Part shown: positions 17,181 through 25,653 of the stretch, piece after piece
Numbering within the stretch: position 1 is the stretch's first letter
Layout: every line of letters starts with the position of its first letter
Source: Brachybacterium kimchii
GTDB taxonomy: Bacteria > Actinomycetota > Actinomycetes > Actinomycetales > Dermabacteraceae
Direction: 5' to 3'
Assembly (NCBI RefSeq): GCF_023373525.1
Contig: NZ_CP097218.1
Coordinates: forward strand, 2,852,001-2,916,000
DNA length: 64,000 nucleotides
Position numbers and translations under genes: made by a program
Notes under the pieces: generated by a model
Told to the model about the DNA's origin: nothing
Databases searched by the model: none
What the model saw: only the letters and a program-made list of their open reading frames with translations

Positions 17181-18490
17181 CCACCTCCTCCTCGGCCTTC
17201 TCCCCCGCCCCCGGTGCTCCCGCCGCCTCCGCCCTCCCGGCCCCGCATCCGCGCCGCTGGCTGATCCTGGTGCTGGCCTGGGCGGCCTTCACGATGACCT
17301 CGCTCGACCGGTCCGTGTGGGGCCCGGCGGCGCCGAGCGTCGGCCAGGCCCTCGGGGTCGCGCTCGCCTCCCTGGGCGTGTTCGCGACCTGCTACTACAT
17401 CGGCTACGTGGTCTCGAACTTCCTGGGCGGCCTGGCCTCCGACTGGGTGGGGCCGCGCGTGGTGCTCACCGCGTCGATGGTGCTCGCGGGAGCCGGGATG
17501 GTGTTCTTCGGCAGCGTCGAGTCCTTCGCGCTCGGTCTCGTGGCGCAGGCCCTCGTCGGGTTCTTCGCGGGAGCCGACTACTCGGCGGGCGCGAAGTCGA
17601 TCTCCTCCTGGTTCTCGGGCCGCGAGCGGACCTTCGCCGTCGGCCTGTTCACGACCGCGACGTCGCTGGGCACGGTGGTCGCGAACCTCGTGGTGCCCAC
17701 GATGATCGCCGAGCACGGCTGGCGGCTCTCCTACCACCTGTTCGGCGCGATCTCGATCGTGCTGGGCCTGGTCATCGCCGTGCTGCACCGGTCGCGGCCC
17801 CCGCAGGCCGAGGGCGCCGAGCTCGCCACACCGGCGGCGCCGCGCACCCCGCACCTGGGCCGCGTGCTGCGCAGCCGCGACCTGCTCGTGCTGGGCATCG
17901 CCGGCTTCTTCTCGCTGTGGGGCACGTACGGCTTCATCACCTGGTCGAACACCCTGATGATCGAGGGCAAGGGCATCGACCCGGTGCATGCGGGCGGGAT
18001 CGTCGCCCTGTTCGCGATCACCGCCGTGGTGATGAAGCCCGTGATCGGCCTGGTGGCGGGGCGCGTGCCCTTCCACCGCAAGTACCTGGCCGCGGGCATC
18101 CTCGTGCTGTTCGCGCTGATGCTGCTGGTGTTCGGGGCGCTGGGCTCCCTGCCGGCGTTCTACATCGCCGCCCCCGTGCTGGGCTTCGCGGCATACTGCT
18201 ACTCGCCGATCCAGAACGCTCTGATCCTCGACTACGCGGGCGCGGGCGACTCCGGCTCGGCCGCGGGCACGCTCAACGCGGTGTGGCAGCTGGGCAGCGT
18301 GGTGGTGCCGACGGTGGTCGGGGCGGTGTTCGCCTCGACCGGATCGGTGTACTCGGCGTTCGTGACCCTCGCGATCGGCCCGCTGCTCGCGGCGCTGCTG
18401 ATGCTGCCGCTGAGCGGGCGGTTCCGCTCGGCGGCGCCGGAGGACGAGGCCACGACACCCGAGCCCGCTGCAGGCCCCGCAGCAGGTTGA
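17177..18490 (+). CDS. MFS transporter
   Basis: A 437-residue MFS protein with twelve predicted helices. It has the loop 2-3 text GGLASDWVGPRVVL, the helix 5 region GADYSAGAKSISSWF and an Ala/Pro-rich N-terminal leader of about 25 residues. The pattern (SLDRSVWGPAAP at helix 1) resembles organic-anion/ACS-type symporters. Its coupling to a hydrolase upstream and a VOC protein downstream suggests uptake of an ester or lactone that is then processed; that is inference. Confidence 0.86.
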   Translation: MTTSSSAFSPAPGAPAASALPAPHPRRWLILVLAWAAFTMTSLDRSVWGPAAPSVGQALGVALASLGVFATCYYIGYVVSNFLGGLASDWVGPRVVLTASMVLAGAGMVFFGSVESFALGLVAQALVGFFAGADYSAGAKSISSWFSGRERTFAVGLFTTATSLGTVVANLVVPTMIAEHGWRLSYHLFGAISIVLGLVIAVLHRSRPPQAEGAELATPAAPRTPHLGRVLRSRDLLVLGIAGFFSLWGTYGFITWSNTLMIEGKGIDPVHAGGIVALFAITAVVMKPVIGLVAGRVPFHRKYLAAGILVLFALMLLVFGALGSLPAFYIAAPVLGFAAYCYSPIQNALILDYAGAGDSGSAAGTLNAVWQLGSVVVPTVVGAVFASTGSVYSAFVTLAIGPLLAALLMLPLSGRFRSAAPEDEATTPEPAAGPAAG

Positions 18491-18516
18491 GCACCGCCCG
18501 ACACGAGGAGCACATC

Positions 18517-18948
18517 ATGGACCAGCGCATCACCCTCATCACCCTCGGGGTCTCCGACCTCCGCCGCTCGACGTCCTTCTACGAGGCGCTCGGCTGGCGG
18601 GGCCAGGAGGTCGAGGAGACCGTGTTCTTCCAGGCGGGAGGCATGGGGCTGGTCCTGTGGAGCCGCGAGAAGCTCGCCCGGGACTCGGGAGTCCCGGCTC
18701 TCCCGTCGGGCGACGGGTTCGACGGGATCGTGCTCGCCCAGAACCTGCGTTCGGCCGAGGAGGTCGACGAGCTCATCGCGCGGGCCGAGTCCGCCGGCGC
18801 CGCGATCACGCGGGCTCCGGCGGAGACGTTCTACGGCGGCTACGCCGGCTGCTTCGCGGATCCCGACGGCCACCTCTGGGAGATCGCCTTCAACCCCGGG
18901 TTCCCGCTCGAGGCGGACGGGTCGCTGCGCATTCCTGAGCTGGGGTGA
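18517..18948 (+). CDS. VOC-family protein
   Basis: A 143-residue single-module glyoxalase-fold protein. It has ITLITLGVSDLRRSTSFYEALGW at the start and the conserved C-terminal CFADPDGHLWEIAFNP with the metal-ligand Glu. GAGGAG sits 7 bases before ATG 18517. It is the third gene of the hydrolase-MFS operon, with 26 bases between it and the transporter stop. The substrate is unknown. Confidence 0.85.
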   Translation: MDQRITLITLGVSDLRRSTSFYEALGWRGQEVEETVFFQAGGMGLVLWSREKLARDSGVPALPSGDGFDGIVLAQNLRSAEEVDELIARAESAGAAITRAPAETFYGGYAGCFADPDGHLWEIAFNPGFPLEADGSLRIPELG

Positions 18949-19006
18949 GGGGGTGAGGATGTCGCCCCGCTTCCCTTGAGCCTCTCGTGAGCGCCGAGAC
19001 TGCGGC

Positions 19007-19699
19007 TCATTCGGCCAGCGCCGCGTCGACGGCGGCCTGCGCGTGCAGTCGCGTGGTCGGGAACACCGGGACCGGGGAGTCGTCGGCCCCGATGAGCAGC
19101 TCGATCTCGGTGCAGCCCAGGATGATCCCCTGGGCGCCGCGGTCGACGAGGCGCCGGATGACGTGCTGGTACTCGCGGCGCGAGGAGTCGCTGACGACGC
19201 CGACGACCAGCTCCTCGTAGATCACGCGGTGCACGAGTGCGCGGTCCTCGGGGTCCGGGACGATCGCCTCGATGCCGTGCTCGCGCATCCTGTCCACGTA
19301 GAAGCCCTGTTCCATCGTGAAGGCGGTGGCCAACAGGCCGACGCGGCGGATCCCGGCACTGGCGACCGCATCGGCCGTGATGTCGACGAGGTGCAGGAGC
19401 GGGATGTCGACGGCCGCCTCGATGGCATCGGCCACCAGGTGCATGGTGTTGGTGCACAGCACCAGGAGGTCGGCGCCGGCAGCTTCGAGGGCGTGTGCGC
19501 GCTCGGCGAGCAGCCGCCCGGCCGCGTCCCAGTCCCCGGCTTCCTGCATGGCCTCGATCTGTGCGAAGTCCACGGAGTCCAGGACGATCCGCGCGGAGTG
19601 CGTCCCTCCCAGGCGCTCGCGCACGGCCTGATTGGCCAGGCGGTAGTACTCGGCCGTCGACTCCCAGCTCATCCCGCCCAGCATGCCGATCATCCTCAT
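19007..19699 (-). CDS. Aspartate/glutamate racemase family protein
   Basis: A 230-residue Asp/Glu racemase. The N-terminus MRMIGMLGGMSWEST is typical. The two catalytic cysteines lie in LVLCTNTMH (about residue 82) and ILGCTEIELL (about 196). It likely interconverts L- and D-aspartate or a similar amino acid without cofactor. AGGAG lies 7-8 bases before ATG 19699. The best -10 sequence upstream (TATAAG, 19884-19889) would give a long leader of nearly 190 bases. Confidence 0.88.
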   Translation of the reverse strand: MRMIGMLGGMSWESTAEYYRLANQAVRERLGGTHSARIVLDSVDFAQIEAMQEAGDWDAAGRLLAERAHALEAAGADLLVLCTNTMHLVADAIEAAVDIPLLHLVDITADAVASAGIRRVGLLATAFTMEQGFYVDRMREHGIEAIVPDPEDRALVHRVIYEELVVGVVSDSSRREYQHVIRRLVDRGAQGIILGCTEIELLIGADDSPVPVFPTTRLHAQAAVDAALAE

Positions 19700-20037
19700 G
19701 GGAGTGCTCCTCTACCTGGTGTCTGCGCTTCGGGTCTGCGTTCCGAGCGTGCTGCTCGGGTCTCTGCGGCACGTTCCGCCGAGGCCCGATCCTTGCACGT
19801 GGCGCGGATACGGCGAAGGCGCGCAGGCGTCGGTGCGAGCTGGGCTCTGCGTTGCGAAGGCCGAGAAGCCGATGACGCACCGGCTTATAGGGGCTGGCAG
19901 GGCGACGATCAGCCGTCCGCCTCCTTTGGGGCGCGCCTGTAGAGGGGCACGGTGGTGTGCCCCTCTACAGGCGGGGGTGGTGCTGTGCGGGGTCTGACCT
20001 CGCGCTCTGCCGGAGCCGACCGGGCCGGGCTCTCGGG
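19700..20037. other. Gene-free stretch between racemase and HNH nuclease
   Basis: This 338-base stretch holds no gene that I can support. It contains the racemase ribosome site at the left end, a TATAAG hexamer on the minus strand (19884-19889) and the perfect terminator stem of the HNH gene at 19934-19973. It is less GC-rich than its surroundings on the left. Confidence 0.6.
19934..19973 (-). terminator. Perfect 17-bp terminator stem after the HNH gene
   Basis: Bases 19934-19950 pair perfectly with 19957-19973 around the loop GGTGGT. It lies 65-104 bases beyond the stop of the HNH gene. There is no T-run, as is usual in GC-rich actinobacteria. Confidence 0.8.
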
Positions 20038-21921
20038 TCAGAAGGGTGGTGGTCCGGGGTCGAACTTCGGAGGTGGATCCTGGCGTTTGCGTGGTTTTCG
20101 GGTGGTGGCGCTGATGGGGATGTCGCCGTCGTACTGGAACGTCGGGAGTGGTTGGTACCTGCGCCTGACGGGTTTCTCGACGGGGATTTCTTCCAGGTCG
20201 GGTGCTCCGGCGTGGTCCATGTCGACGCGGGGCCACGGGTCAGGGACACCAGGCCGGATCGGCCACGGTGAGTCCAGAACTGACGGCTCAGGCGAACCAG
20301 TCACCCCGCCACTGGGGGTTTCGCTGTCGTGCTCGCCAGCGCCCCGCTGCTCGTAGTCGTCCTGCCTGCGCTGTATCGAGTCCCAGACGGCGTCGAGCTG
20401 GGCGACGGCTTGTGGGGTGAGGAGGTCGGTGTCGTCCTCGCGGAACACGCGGAAGCGTTCCTGCATCTCCCACACCGTGCCCGCGGTCCCTGCCGGGGAC
20501 TCGTCCGCTTCCACACGGATGGGGTCGAGTCGCCCGGCGGTCTTCATCGCGTGGTGGAACCAGCACAAGAAGTGCAGGTTCTCCACCGCCGTCCGACCAC
20601 CACACACCGGATCCGCATGGTTGTACTCCACGATGTGGTCCGCTTCGGAGGCCACGGACGCTGCGCGTTCGCAGCCGGGAACGCCGCAGGATTGGCCGCG
20701 GAGGCGGAGGTGTTCGAGCATCGCCCCCGTGGGCCGGTACTTGTCCGCCGGCCGCGGCAAGAACTCACCCGATGACGGATCGGTGAGGACCCGGAACCAT
20801 TCCTCGCTCTTGCCGGCGATCTCACGGGCCATCTGCGCGGGAATCGGCGTCCCGTCCTCCAACACACCCGGTGCGTCGTCGCCACCAACCAGGGTGAGGA
20901 AGGGAACGAGGACGTTCAACCGGAACCGTGCCTCCGGGACGGTGATGCCGCCGGTGTCGATCTGCGCGGCGTGGGCGAGGTGATAGCGGATCAGGTTGAG
21001 CGACAGGGGCATGCCCTCGTTCTCCACCCGACGATCCGGATCCAAGGGGATCTCGGTGCCCTCCATCAGGGCGTGACGCTGGGCGTTCTGGATCGCACGA
21101 GCCGCCAGGTCGAACTTCCCGGCCAATGCTTTGATCTCCGGGGCCGGGCCGATGATCCGCAGGGACGCGACGCCGTCGAGGGTTCCAGGGTCCAGGACCA
21201 TGCGGCGGCGGGTGGCGGAGACTTCTTCGGGTTCTTTCGGGTGTCGCTGCTGAATCTTCGTGACAAGCAGGTCGAGGCATTTCGTGAATACTCTCGGCAT
21301 GATCGCCAGACACCACGAGGCGACCGTGACATCCACGAGGACCATTTCCGCCGGGGTGAAATCCGCGGTGCGCCGCAACAGGGTCCGGAACCATTCCGCC
21401 GGGAATTCCCCCGCCTCCAATGCTTGGGTGCAGCGCGGGAGGAGGTCCACGGCCCGGTGGGCGTCGGTGATGGCTTTGGTGGCCTGGCCGCGGGTGCAGC
21501 GCATCGCCACAGCGACCATCAGGTCCTGCTGCTCGACCTCGTAGGGGTCGGCGTCCATGTCCTCGCGCCCCGCCCAGAACGGCGCCAGGGCCACGAAACG
21601 CCGGGAGAGTTCATAGGACTCATCGACACCCTCGTCCCACAGGGCACGGACCTGCGCAGTGAGCTCCACATCAGGGCGGGCCTTGACCCTGCGTGCCACC
21701 ACATCGCGGCAGACCGGCTTCTTGGATTCCTTCACGACGAACAAGGGCTTCACACCCTCCGGGGGTGCGGTCACGAACCGGGGCGTGTGGGCATGCATGT
21801 CCTCGCGCTGACGCTCGGTCATCTTCTCCAGATCATCGAGGATCGTGAACGTCGACTCGATCGCCGGCTCCCCGGGCAGGTCCAGCCGCCCCTGCGACTC
21901 CGGCTGCTCCACCGCACTCAT
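20038..21921 (-). CDS. DUF222/HNH endonuclease
   Basis: A 627-residue protein with an N-terminal DUF222 region (roughly residues 30-330) and a C-terminal HNH nuclease domain. The domain runs CGVPGC near residue 410, then ADHIVEYNHADP, then NLHFLCWFHHAMK, with the Zn-binding and catalytic His residues intact. A Pro-rich tail ends in PKFDPGPPPF. This family is multi-copy in many actinobacteria and mycobacteria and is often suspected of being mobile; its role is unknown. I chose ATG 21921 (G-rich GGGTGAG in front). ATG 21948 is possible. Confidence 0.85.
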   Translation of the reverse strand: MSAVEQPESQGRLDLPGEPAIESTFTILDDLEKMTERQREDMHAHTPRFVTAPPEGVKPLFVVKESKKPVCRDVVARRVKARPDVELTAQVRALWDEGVDESYELSRRFVALAPFWAGREDMDADPYEVEQQDLMVAVAMRCTRGQATKAITDAHRAVDLLPRCTQALEAGEFPAEWFRTLLRRTADFTPAEMVLVDVTVASWCLAIMPRVFTKCLDLLVTKIQQRHPKEPEEVSATRRRMVLDPGTLDGVASLRIIGPAPEIKALAGKFDLAARAIQNAQRHALMEGTEIPLDPDRRVENEGMPLSLNLIRYHLAHAAQIDTGGITVPEARFRLNVLVPFLTLVGGDDAPGVLEDGTPIPAQMAREIAGKSEEWFRVLTDPSSGEFLPRPADKYRPTGAMLEHLRLRGQSCGVPGCERAASVASEADHIVEYNHADPVCGGRTAVENLHFLCWFHHAMKTAGRLDPIRVEADESPAGTAGTVWEMQERFRVFREDDTDLLTPQAVAQLDAVWDSIQRRQDDYEQRGAGEHDSETPSGGVTGSPEPSVLDSPWPIRPGVPDPWPRVDMDHAGAPDLEEIPVEKPVRRRYQPLPTFQYDGDIPISATTRKPRKRQDPPPKFDPGPPPF

Positions 21922-22350
21922 CTCACCCACCCCCCCCTTCCCCGGCATTCCACGACCCCGCGCGAGACTCCGCGAGACTGCGCGATGCGATAACTCTGAT
22001 TCGAGAGGCCAGAAAGCAGAACCCGTCGACATCACCAATGAAACCGCTGGCGCTCGCTCTCGATATGTCCGATTCTATCCCGCCGCGCCACGGAAAGCCA
22101 GACCTCTATGGAGAATGTGGATAAGCCTGCGGATATTCCCCGCTTCCTCTGCATCCGCCGCCCCGTAGTGGATAACCCCGTGGAAAACACCCCCATGTGG
22201 AGGAACCGCCGCGAATACCCAGACCTCAGCGGGCACCCCCAACACCCCACATCCCGACCCCTTGACCCTGTGCCGACCACACGGTCTCCGATGAACTCTT
22301 CACGCCCCCTCGAACCCCGCACGAAGCGCCACCCGAGAGAACGGACCCGC
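21922..22350. other. AT-richer gene-free stretch upstream of HNH and oxidoreductase
   Basis: This 429-base region lies between the divergent HNH nuclease and FAD oxidoreductase genes. It holds a 10-base near repeat (CGCGAGACTC/CGCGAGACTG, 21961-21980), a TAGAAT hexamer on the minus strand (22072-22077) that may drive the HNH gene, and two DnaA-box-like sites. Base composition is clearly more AT-rich than elsewhere, consistent with acquired DNA. I see no convincing gene in it. Confidence 0.6.
22116..22124 (-). promoter_or_regulatory. DnaA-box-like site
   Basis: TGTGGATAA here is the exact complement of TTATCCACA, the classic DnaA box. A near copy, AGTGGATAA, lies at 22167-22175 in the same orientation. 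No replication genes are nearby. Confidence 0.4.
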
Positions 22351-23685
22351 ATGAGCCAGCACGACCTCATCACCGACCTCCACGCCCGGCACCCGGACAT
22401 CACCCACGCCCTGCCCGGCGAGGACATGTACGCCCGCTCGCTCGACCTGTGGAACGGCGGGGTCACGACGAGACCGGCCGTGATCGCGCGACCACGCAGC
22501 ACCGACCAGGTGTCCTCGCTCGTCCGGCTCGCCCGGGAGCACGGCACTCCCCTCGCCGTGCGCGGCGGGGGCCACGACTGGCTGGGCCGGTCCCTGGCGG
22601 CCGACGGGCTCACGATCGACCTCGCCGACCTGCGCGACGTGAGGATCGAGGGCACGGAGGCGATCGTCGGCGGCGGCGCCCTGGCCCGGGATCTCGTCGC
22701 CGAGTCGAGCCCCCGCGGGCTGCTCGCCGCGACCGGCACCGCCGGATCGGTGGGGCTGGCCGGGCTCTCCCTCGCCGGCGGCTACGGCCCGCTTCTGGGC
22801 ACGGCGGGCCTGGCCTGCGACAACATCCTGGGTGCGGAGGTCGTCCTGGCCGACGGCACGGTCACCTCGACGCAGGAGGACCCGGAGCTGCTGTGGGCGC
22901 TGCGGGGCGGCGGTGGGAACTTCGGCGTGGTGACGTCGATGCGGATCGCCCTGCACCGCGATTCCGGCATCGTCGGTGGGACCGTGCTCTTCCCGGGGTC
23001 GCAGGCGTCGACGGTGCTCGACGGCTGCGCCGAGCTCATCGCACGTGCGGATCGCGGCCTGACCCTGCTCGCCGAGCTCACGCACGTCCCCGACGTCGGC
23101 CCCTGCGTGCTCGTGGTCGCTGTGTGGTCCGGAGAGCCCGGCGGGGCGGGCCCCGCGCTCGACGAGGTGCGAGGACTCGGCACTCCCCTCGTCGAGGACA
23201 TGAAGCCGACGACGCAGCAGGATCTGCTCGCGGGCTTCGACCAGCAGGTGCCGCACGGGATGCACTGGTGCATGCGCGCACGAACGGTCCGCGCCCTGAC
23301 CCCCGAGGTCATCCAGGCGCTGCTCACCGCGGCCGAGGACCGGCCGGGCCCCGGTGCCGGCATCGGTATGCGCCAGTTCCACGGCGCGGCGACCGACGTG
23401 CCAGCGGATGCCACCGCCTTCGGCCGACGCGAGCAGCACGTGGCCCTGGAGATCTCAGCCGGATGGACCGACGGAGAGGACCCGGAGCCCTACGTCGAGT
23501 GGGCGGAGCAGGTGCGGAGCGTCCTCGAGCCGCTCGCCCTCCCCGGCGGCTATCCGAACTTCCTCGCCCCGCAGTTCACGGATCAGGTCGCGGCCTCGTA
23601 CGGGGACCACGCCGAGCGTCTGCGCAGGGCGAAGGCCCGCTTCGACCCCGACGGCGTCTTCACCGCCACGCCCCTGCCCTCCTGA
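22351..23685 (+). CDS. FAD-binding oxidoreductase (berberine-bridge type)
   Basis: A 444-residue FAD_binding_4/BBE-type flavoprotein. The FAD-binding text RGGGHDWLG near residue 72 contains the His that normally bonds covalently to FAD. TGTAGSVGLAGLSLAGGYG and LWALRGGGGNFGVVTSM follow, and the C-terminal BBE segment includes YPNFL and RRAKARFDPDGVF. The second covalent Cys of bicovalent members is absent from the GxxGxxxGGG stretch. It likely oxidises an alcohol or sugar. ATG 22351 was chosen because conservation begins just after it. Confidence 0.85.
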   Translation: MSQHDLITDLHARHPDITHALPGEDMYARSLDLWNGGVTTRPAVIARPRSTDQVSSLVRLAREHGTPLAVRGGGHDWLGRSLAADGLTIDLADLRDVRIEGTEAIVGGGALARDLVAESSPRGLLAATGTAGSVGLAGLSLAGGYGPLLGTAGLACDNILGAEVVLADGTVTSTQEDPELLWALRGGGGNFGVVTSMRIALHRDSGIVGGTVLFPGSQASTVLDGCAELIARADRGLTLLAELTHVPDVGPCVLVVAVWSGEPGGAGPALDEVRGLGTPLVEDMKPTTQQDLLAGFDQQVPHGMHWCMRARTVRALTPEVIQALLTAAEDRPGPGAGIGMRQFHGAATDVPADATAFGRREQHVALEISAGWTDGEDPEPYVEWAEQVRSVLEPLALPGGYPNFLAPQFTDQVAASYGDHAERLRRAKARFDPDGVFTATPLPS

Positions 23686-23720
23686 GGCACCATCATCCCG
23701 ACTCGCGACCGCTGACAGCG

Positions 23721-23746
23721 CGCCCCGCATGCCCGATCATGGGGCG
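23721..23746 (+). terminator. Hairpin after the FAD oxidoreductase
   Basis: CGCCCC-(GC)-ATG and CAT-GGGGCG pair around the loop CCCGAT, leaving a two-base bulge. It begins about 35 bases after the oxidoreductase stop. Confidence 0.45.
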
Positions 23747-23806
23747 AAAGAGCGTCAATCGCCCGAGAGCCGAGAGAGCCGAGAACGTGCGAGAGCGGGG
23801 AACCCT

Positions 23807-24583
23807 GTGCACCTGAGCGAGACGGTCGGACACGACGCGACCCGCTGCGTCGTCCTCGTCCACGCCGTGCGGTCATCGCGGACCATGTGGAAGGGCCAGA
23901 CCCGCAGGCTGCGCCGCCGCGGGTACACGGTGATCGCACCGGACCTGCCGGGGCACGGACGGCGCCGGGACGAGCCGTTCACGCTCGACGGGGCGCTCGC
24001 GACGATCGAGGACGCCGTGAGCGCGTGCGAGGAGCCGCCGCTGCTGGTCGGCCTCTCGCTGGGCGGCTTCCTCGCCCTGCACTGGGCCGGCACGCATACC
24101 GGGCGCCTCGCCGGCGTGGTCGCCGCCGACTGCACGATCGTCCCGGGCCCGGCGCTCGCCCGGATCTACGGGCTCTGGATCAGCATGAAGGACTGGGTCC
24201 CCGGGGATTCCGACGCGCGGGTCGCCCGCGCCTTCGCGCGTCGGCACAGCGAGAAGGCCGCGCGGCGCTACTACGGCGGCGGGCGCGCCCACGGGGTGGT
24301 CCGGGGCGTCGTGCGCACCATCGGATCGCTCGACCTGCTGGCCGACGTCGCCGCGATCGACGTGCCCCTGACCTTCATCAACGGCGCGCAGGATCCCTTC
24401 CGACGGCACGAAGCCCTGTTCGTGGAGGCCGCGCGCGACGCGCGCCTCGTGATCCTCGACGACGCCGGCCACCTCGCGAACCTCTCCCGGCCCAAGCGCT
24501 TCACGAAGGTGCTGCGCCGCGCCGCCGGCGAGAGCGCCGACGGCCACCGCGCTCACCCCGCCCTCAGCACCCACTCCCCGTAG
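23807..24583 (+). CDS. Alpha/beta hydrolase
   Basis: A 258-residue alpha/beta hydrolase with HAVRSSRTMWKGQ near residue 18, a nucleophile in VGLSLGGFLA near residue 82, Asp in NGAQDPFRRHE and His in DDAGHLANL. Together these make a complete Ser-Asp-His triad. The reaction is unknown. The start is GTG 23807; a purine-rich GAGAGCGGGGA precedes it and no better in-frame start is present. Its 3' end overlaps the convergent mraY gene by 31 bases. Confidence 0.83.
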   Translation: MHLSETVGHDATRCVVLVHAVRSSRTMWKGQTRRLRRRGYTVIAPDLPGHGRRRDEPFTLDGALATIEDAVSACEEPPLLVGLSLGGFLALHWAGTHTGRLAGVVAADCTIVPGPALARIYGLWISMKDWVPGDSDARVARAFARRHSEKAARRYYGGGRAHGVVRGVVRTIGSLDLLADVAAIDVPLTFINGAQDPFRRHEALFVEAARDARLVILDDAGHLANLSRPKRFTKVLRRAAGESADGHRAHPALSTHSP

Positions 24584-25653
24584 AACAGCGCCAGCCCGGC
24601 GCCCACGCAGATCGCGCTGATCAGCCAGAACCGGATCGAGACGGTGACCTGGCTCCAGCCGCGCATCTCGAAGTGGTGGTGGATGGGGGTGATGAGGAAC
24701 AGGCGCCTGCCCACGCCGTTGTTGCGCCGCTTGGTGAGCTTGAAGAAGCCGACCTGCAGGATCACGGTGACGGTCTCGAAGACGAACAGGCCGCCGAGGA
24801 CGACCATCAGCAGCTCGGTGCGGGTCATGATCGCGAGGCCGGCGAGCGCCCCGCCGAGGGCGAGGGAGCCGGTGTCGCCCATGAACAGGATGGCGGGCGG
24901 CGTGTTCCACCACAGGAAGCCGATGCAGGCGCCGGCGAGGCAGGCGGCGACGAGGGCGAGGTCCAGGGGGTCGCGCACCTCGTAGCAGCCCGGCTCGACC
25001 AGTGCGCGGCAGTTCTGCAGCGACTTCCAGATCCCGATGAACGCGTAGGCGGCGAAGGCCATCGCGGAGGCGCCGGCGGCCTGGCCGTCGAGGCCGTCGG
25101 TGAGGTTCACGCCGTTGCTCGCGCCGGTGATCATGAGCACCGCCCACGCCACGAACAGGAGGGTCCCCACGATCACCCCGAAGGCGGCGAGGTCGATCGC
25201 CGTGTCGCGGACCAGGGAGATCCGGAAGCTCGCCGGGGTGATGCCGTCGCGGGCGAAGCGGGTGGCGAGCAGGGCGAAGACGACGGCCACCGTGGTCTGG
25301 CCCAGCAGCTTCTGCCACGACCGCAGCCCGAGGGAGCGCTCTCGGCGGATCTTCGTCCAGTCGTCGAGGAAGCCGACGAACCCGACGCCGAGCATCAGGA
25401 ACAGCACGAGCATGCCGGAGACCGTGGGCGCCGACCACGTGACCAGGTGCGCGAGCAGGTAGCCGGCGAGCGTCGCGCCCATGATGGCGATCCCGCCCAT
25501 CTGCGGGGTGCCGCGCTTGGACAGGTGGGTCGTCGGCCCGTCCATGCGCACGAACTGGGCCCACCCTCTGCGCTTGGCGAGCTCGGTGTAGAGCCGCGTG
25601 CCGACGGCGCCGACGATCAGGGCGATCGCCGTGCCCAGGAGGATCAGGGTCAT
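24553..25653 (-). CDS. mraY: Phospho-N-acetylmuramoyl-pentapeptide-transferase (MraY)
   Basis: A 366-residue polytopic enzyme that transfers phospho-MurNAc-pentapeptide from UDP to undecaprenyl phosphate, making lipid I for peptidoglycan. All hallmark sites are present: GTPQMGG, FLDDWTK near residue 95, NLTDGLDG near 184, FMGDTGSL, and TPIHHHFE near 327. It is not among mur/fts genes, as mraY normally is. Instead its ATG overlaps the stop of a HelR-like helicase gene (ATGA), so it is coupled to that gene. It could be a paralogue or the only copy; the window cannot say. Confidence 0.93.
   Translation of the reverse strand: MTLILLGTAIALIVGAVGTRLYTELAKRRGWAQFVRMDGPTTHLSKRGTPQMGGIAIMGATLAGYLLAHLVTWSAPTVSGMLVLFLMLGVGFVGFLDDWTKIRRERSLGLRSWQKLLGQTTVAVVFALLATRFARDGITPASFRISLVRDTAIDLAAFGVIVGTLLFVAWAVLMITGASNGVNLTDGLDGQAAGASAMAFAAYAFIGIWKSLQNCRALVEPGCYEVRDPLDLALVAACLAGACIGFLWWNTPPAILFMGDTGSLALGGALAGLAIMTRTELLMVVLGGLFVFETVTVILQVGFFKLTKRRNNGVGRRLFLITPIHHHFEMRGWSQVTVSIRFWLISAICVGAGLALFYGEWVLRAG

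Noticed and set aside
22116-22175. A replication origin
   Set aside because: Only two DnaA-box-like sites, no dnaA/dnaN/rep gene and no long AT-rich stretch.
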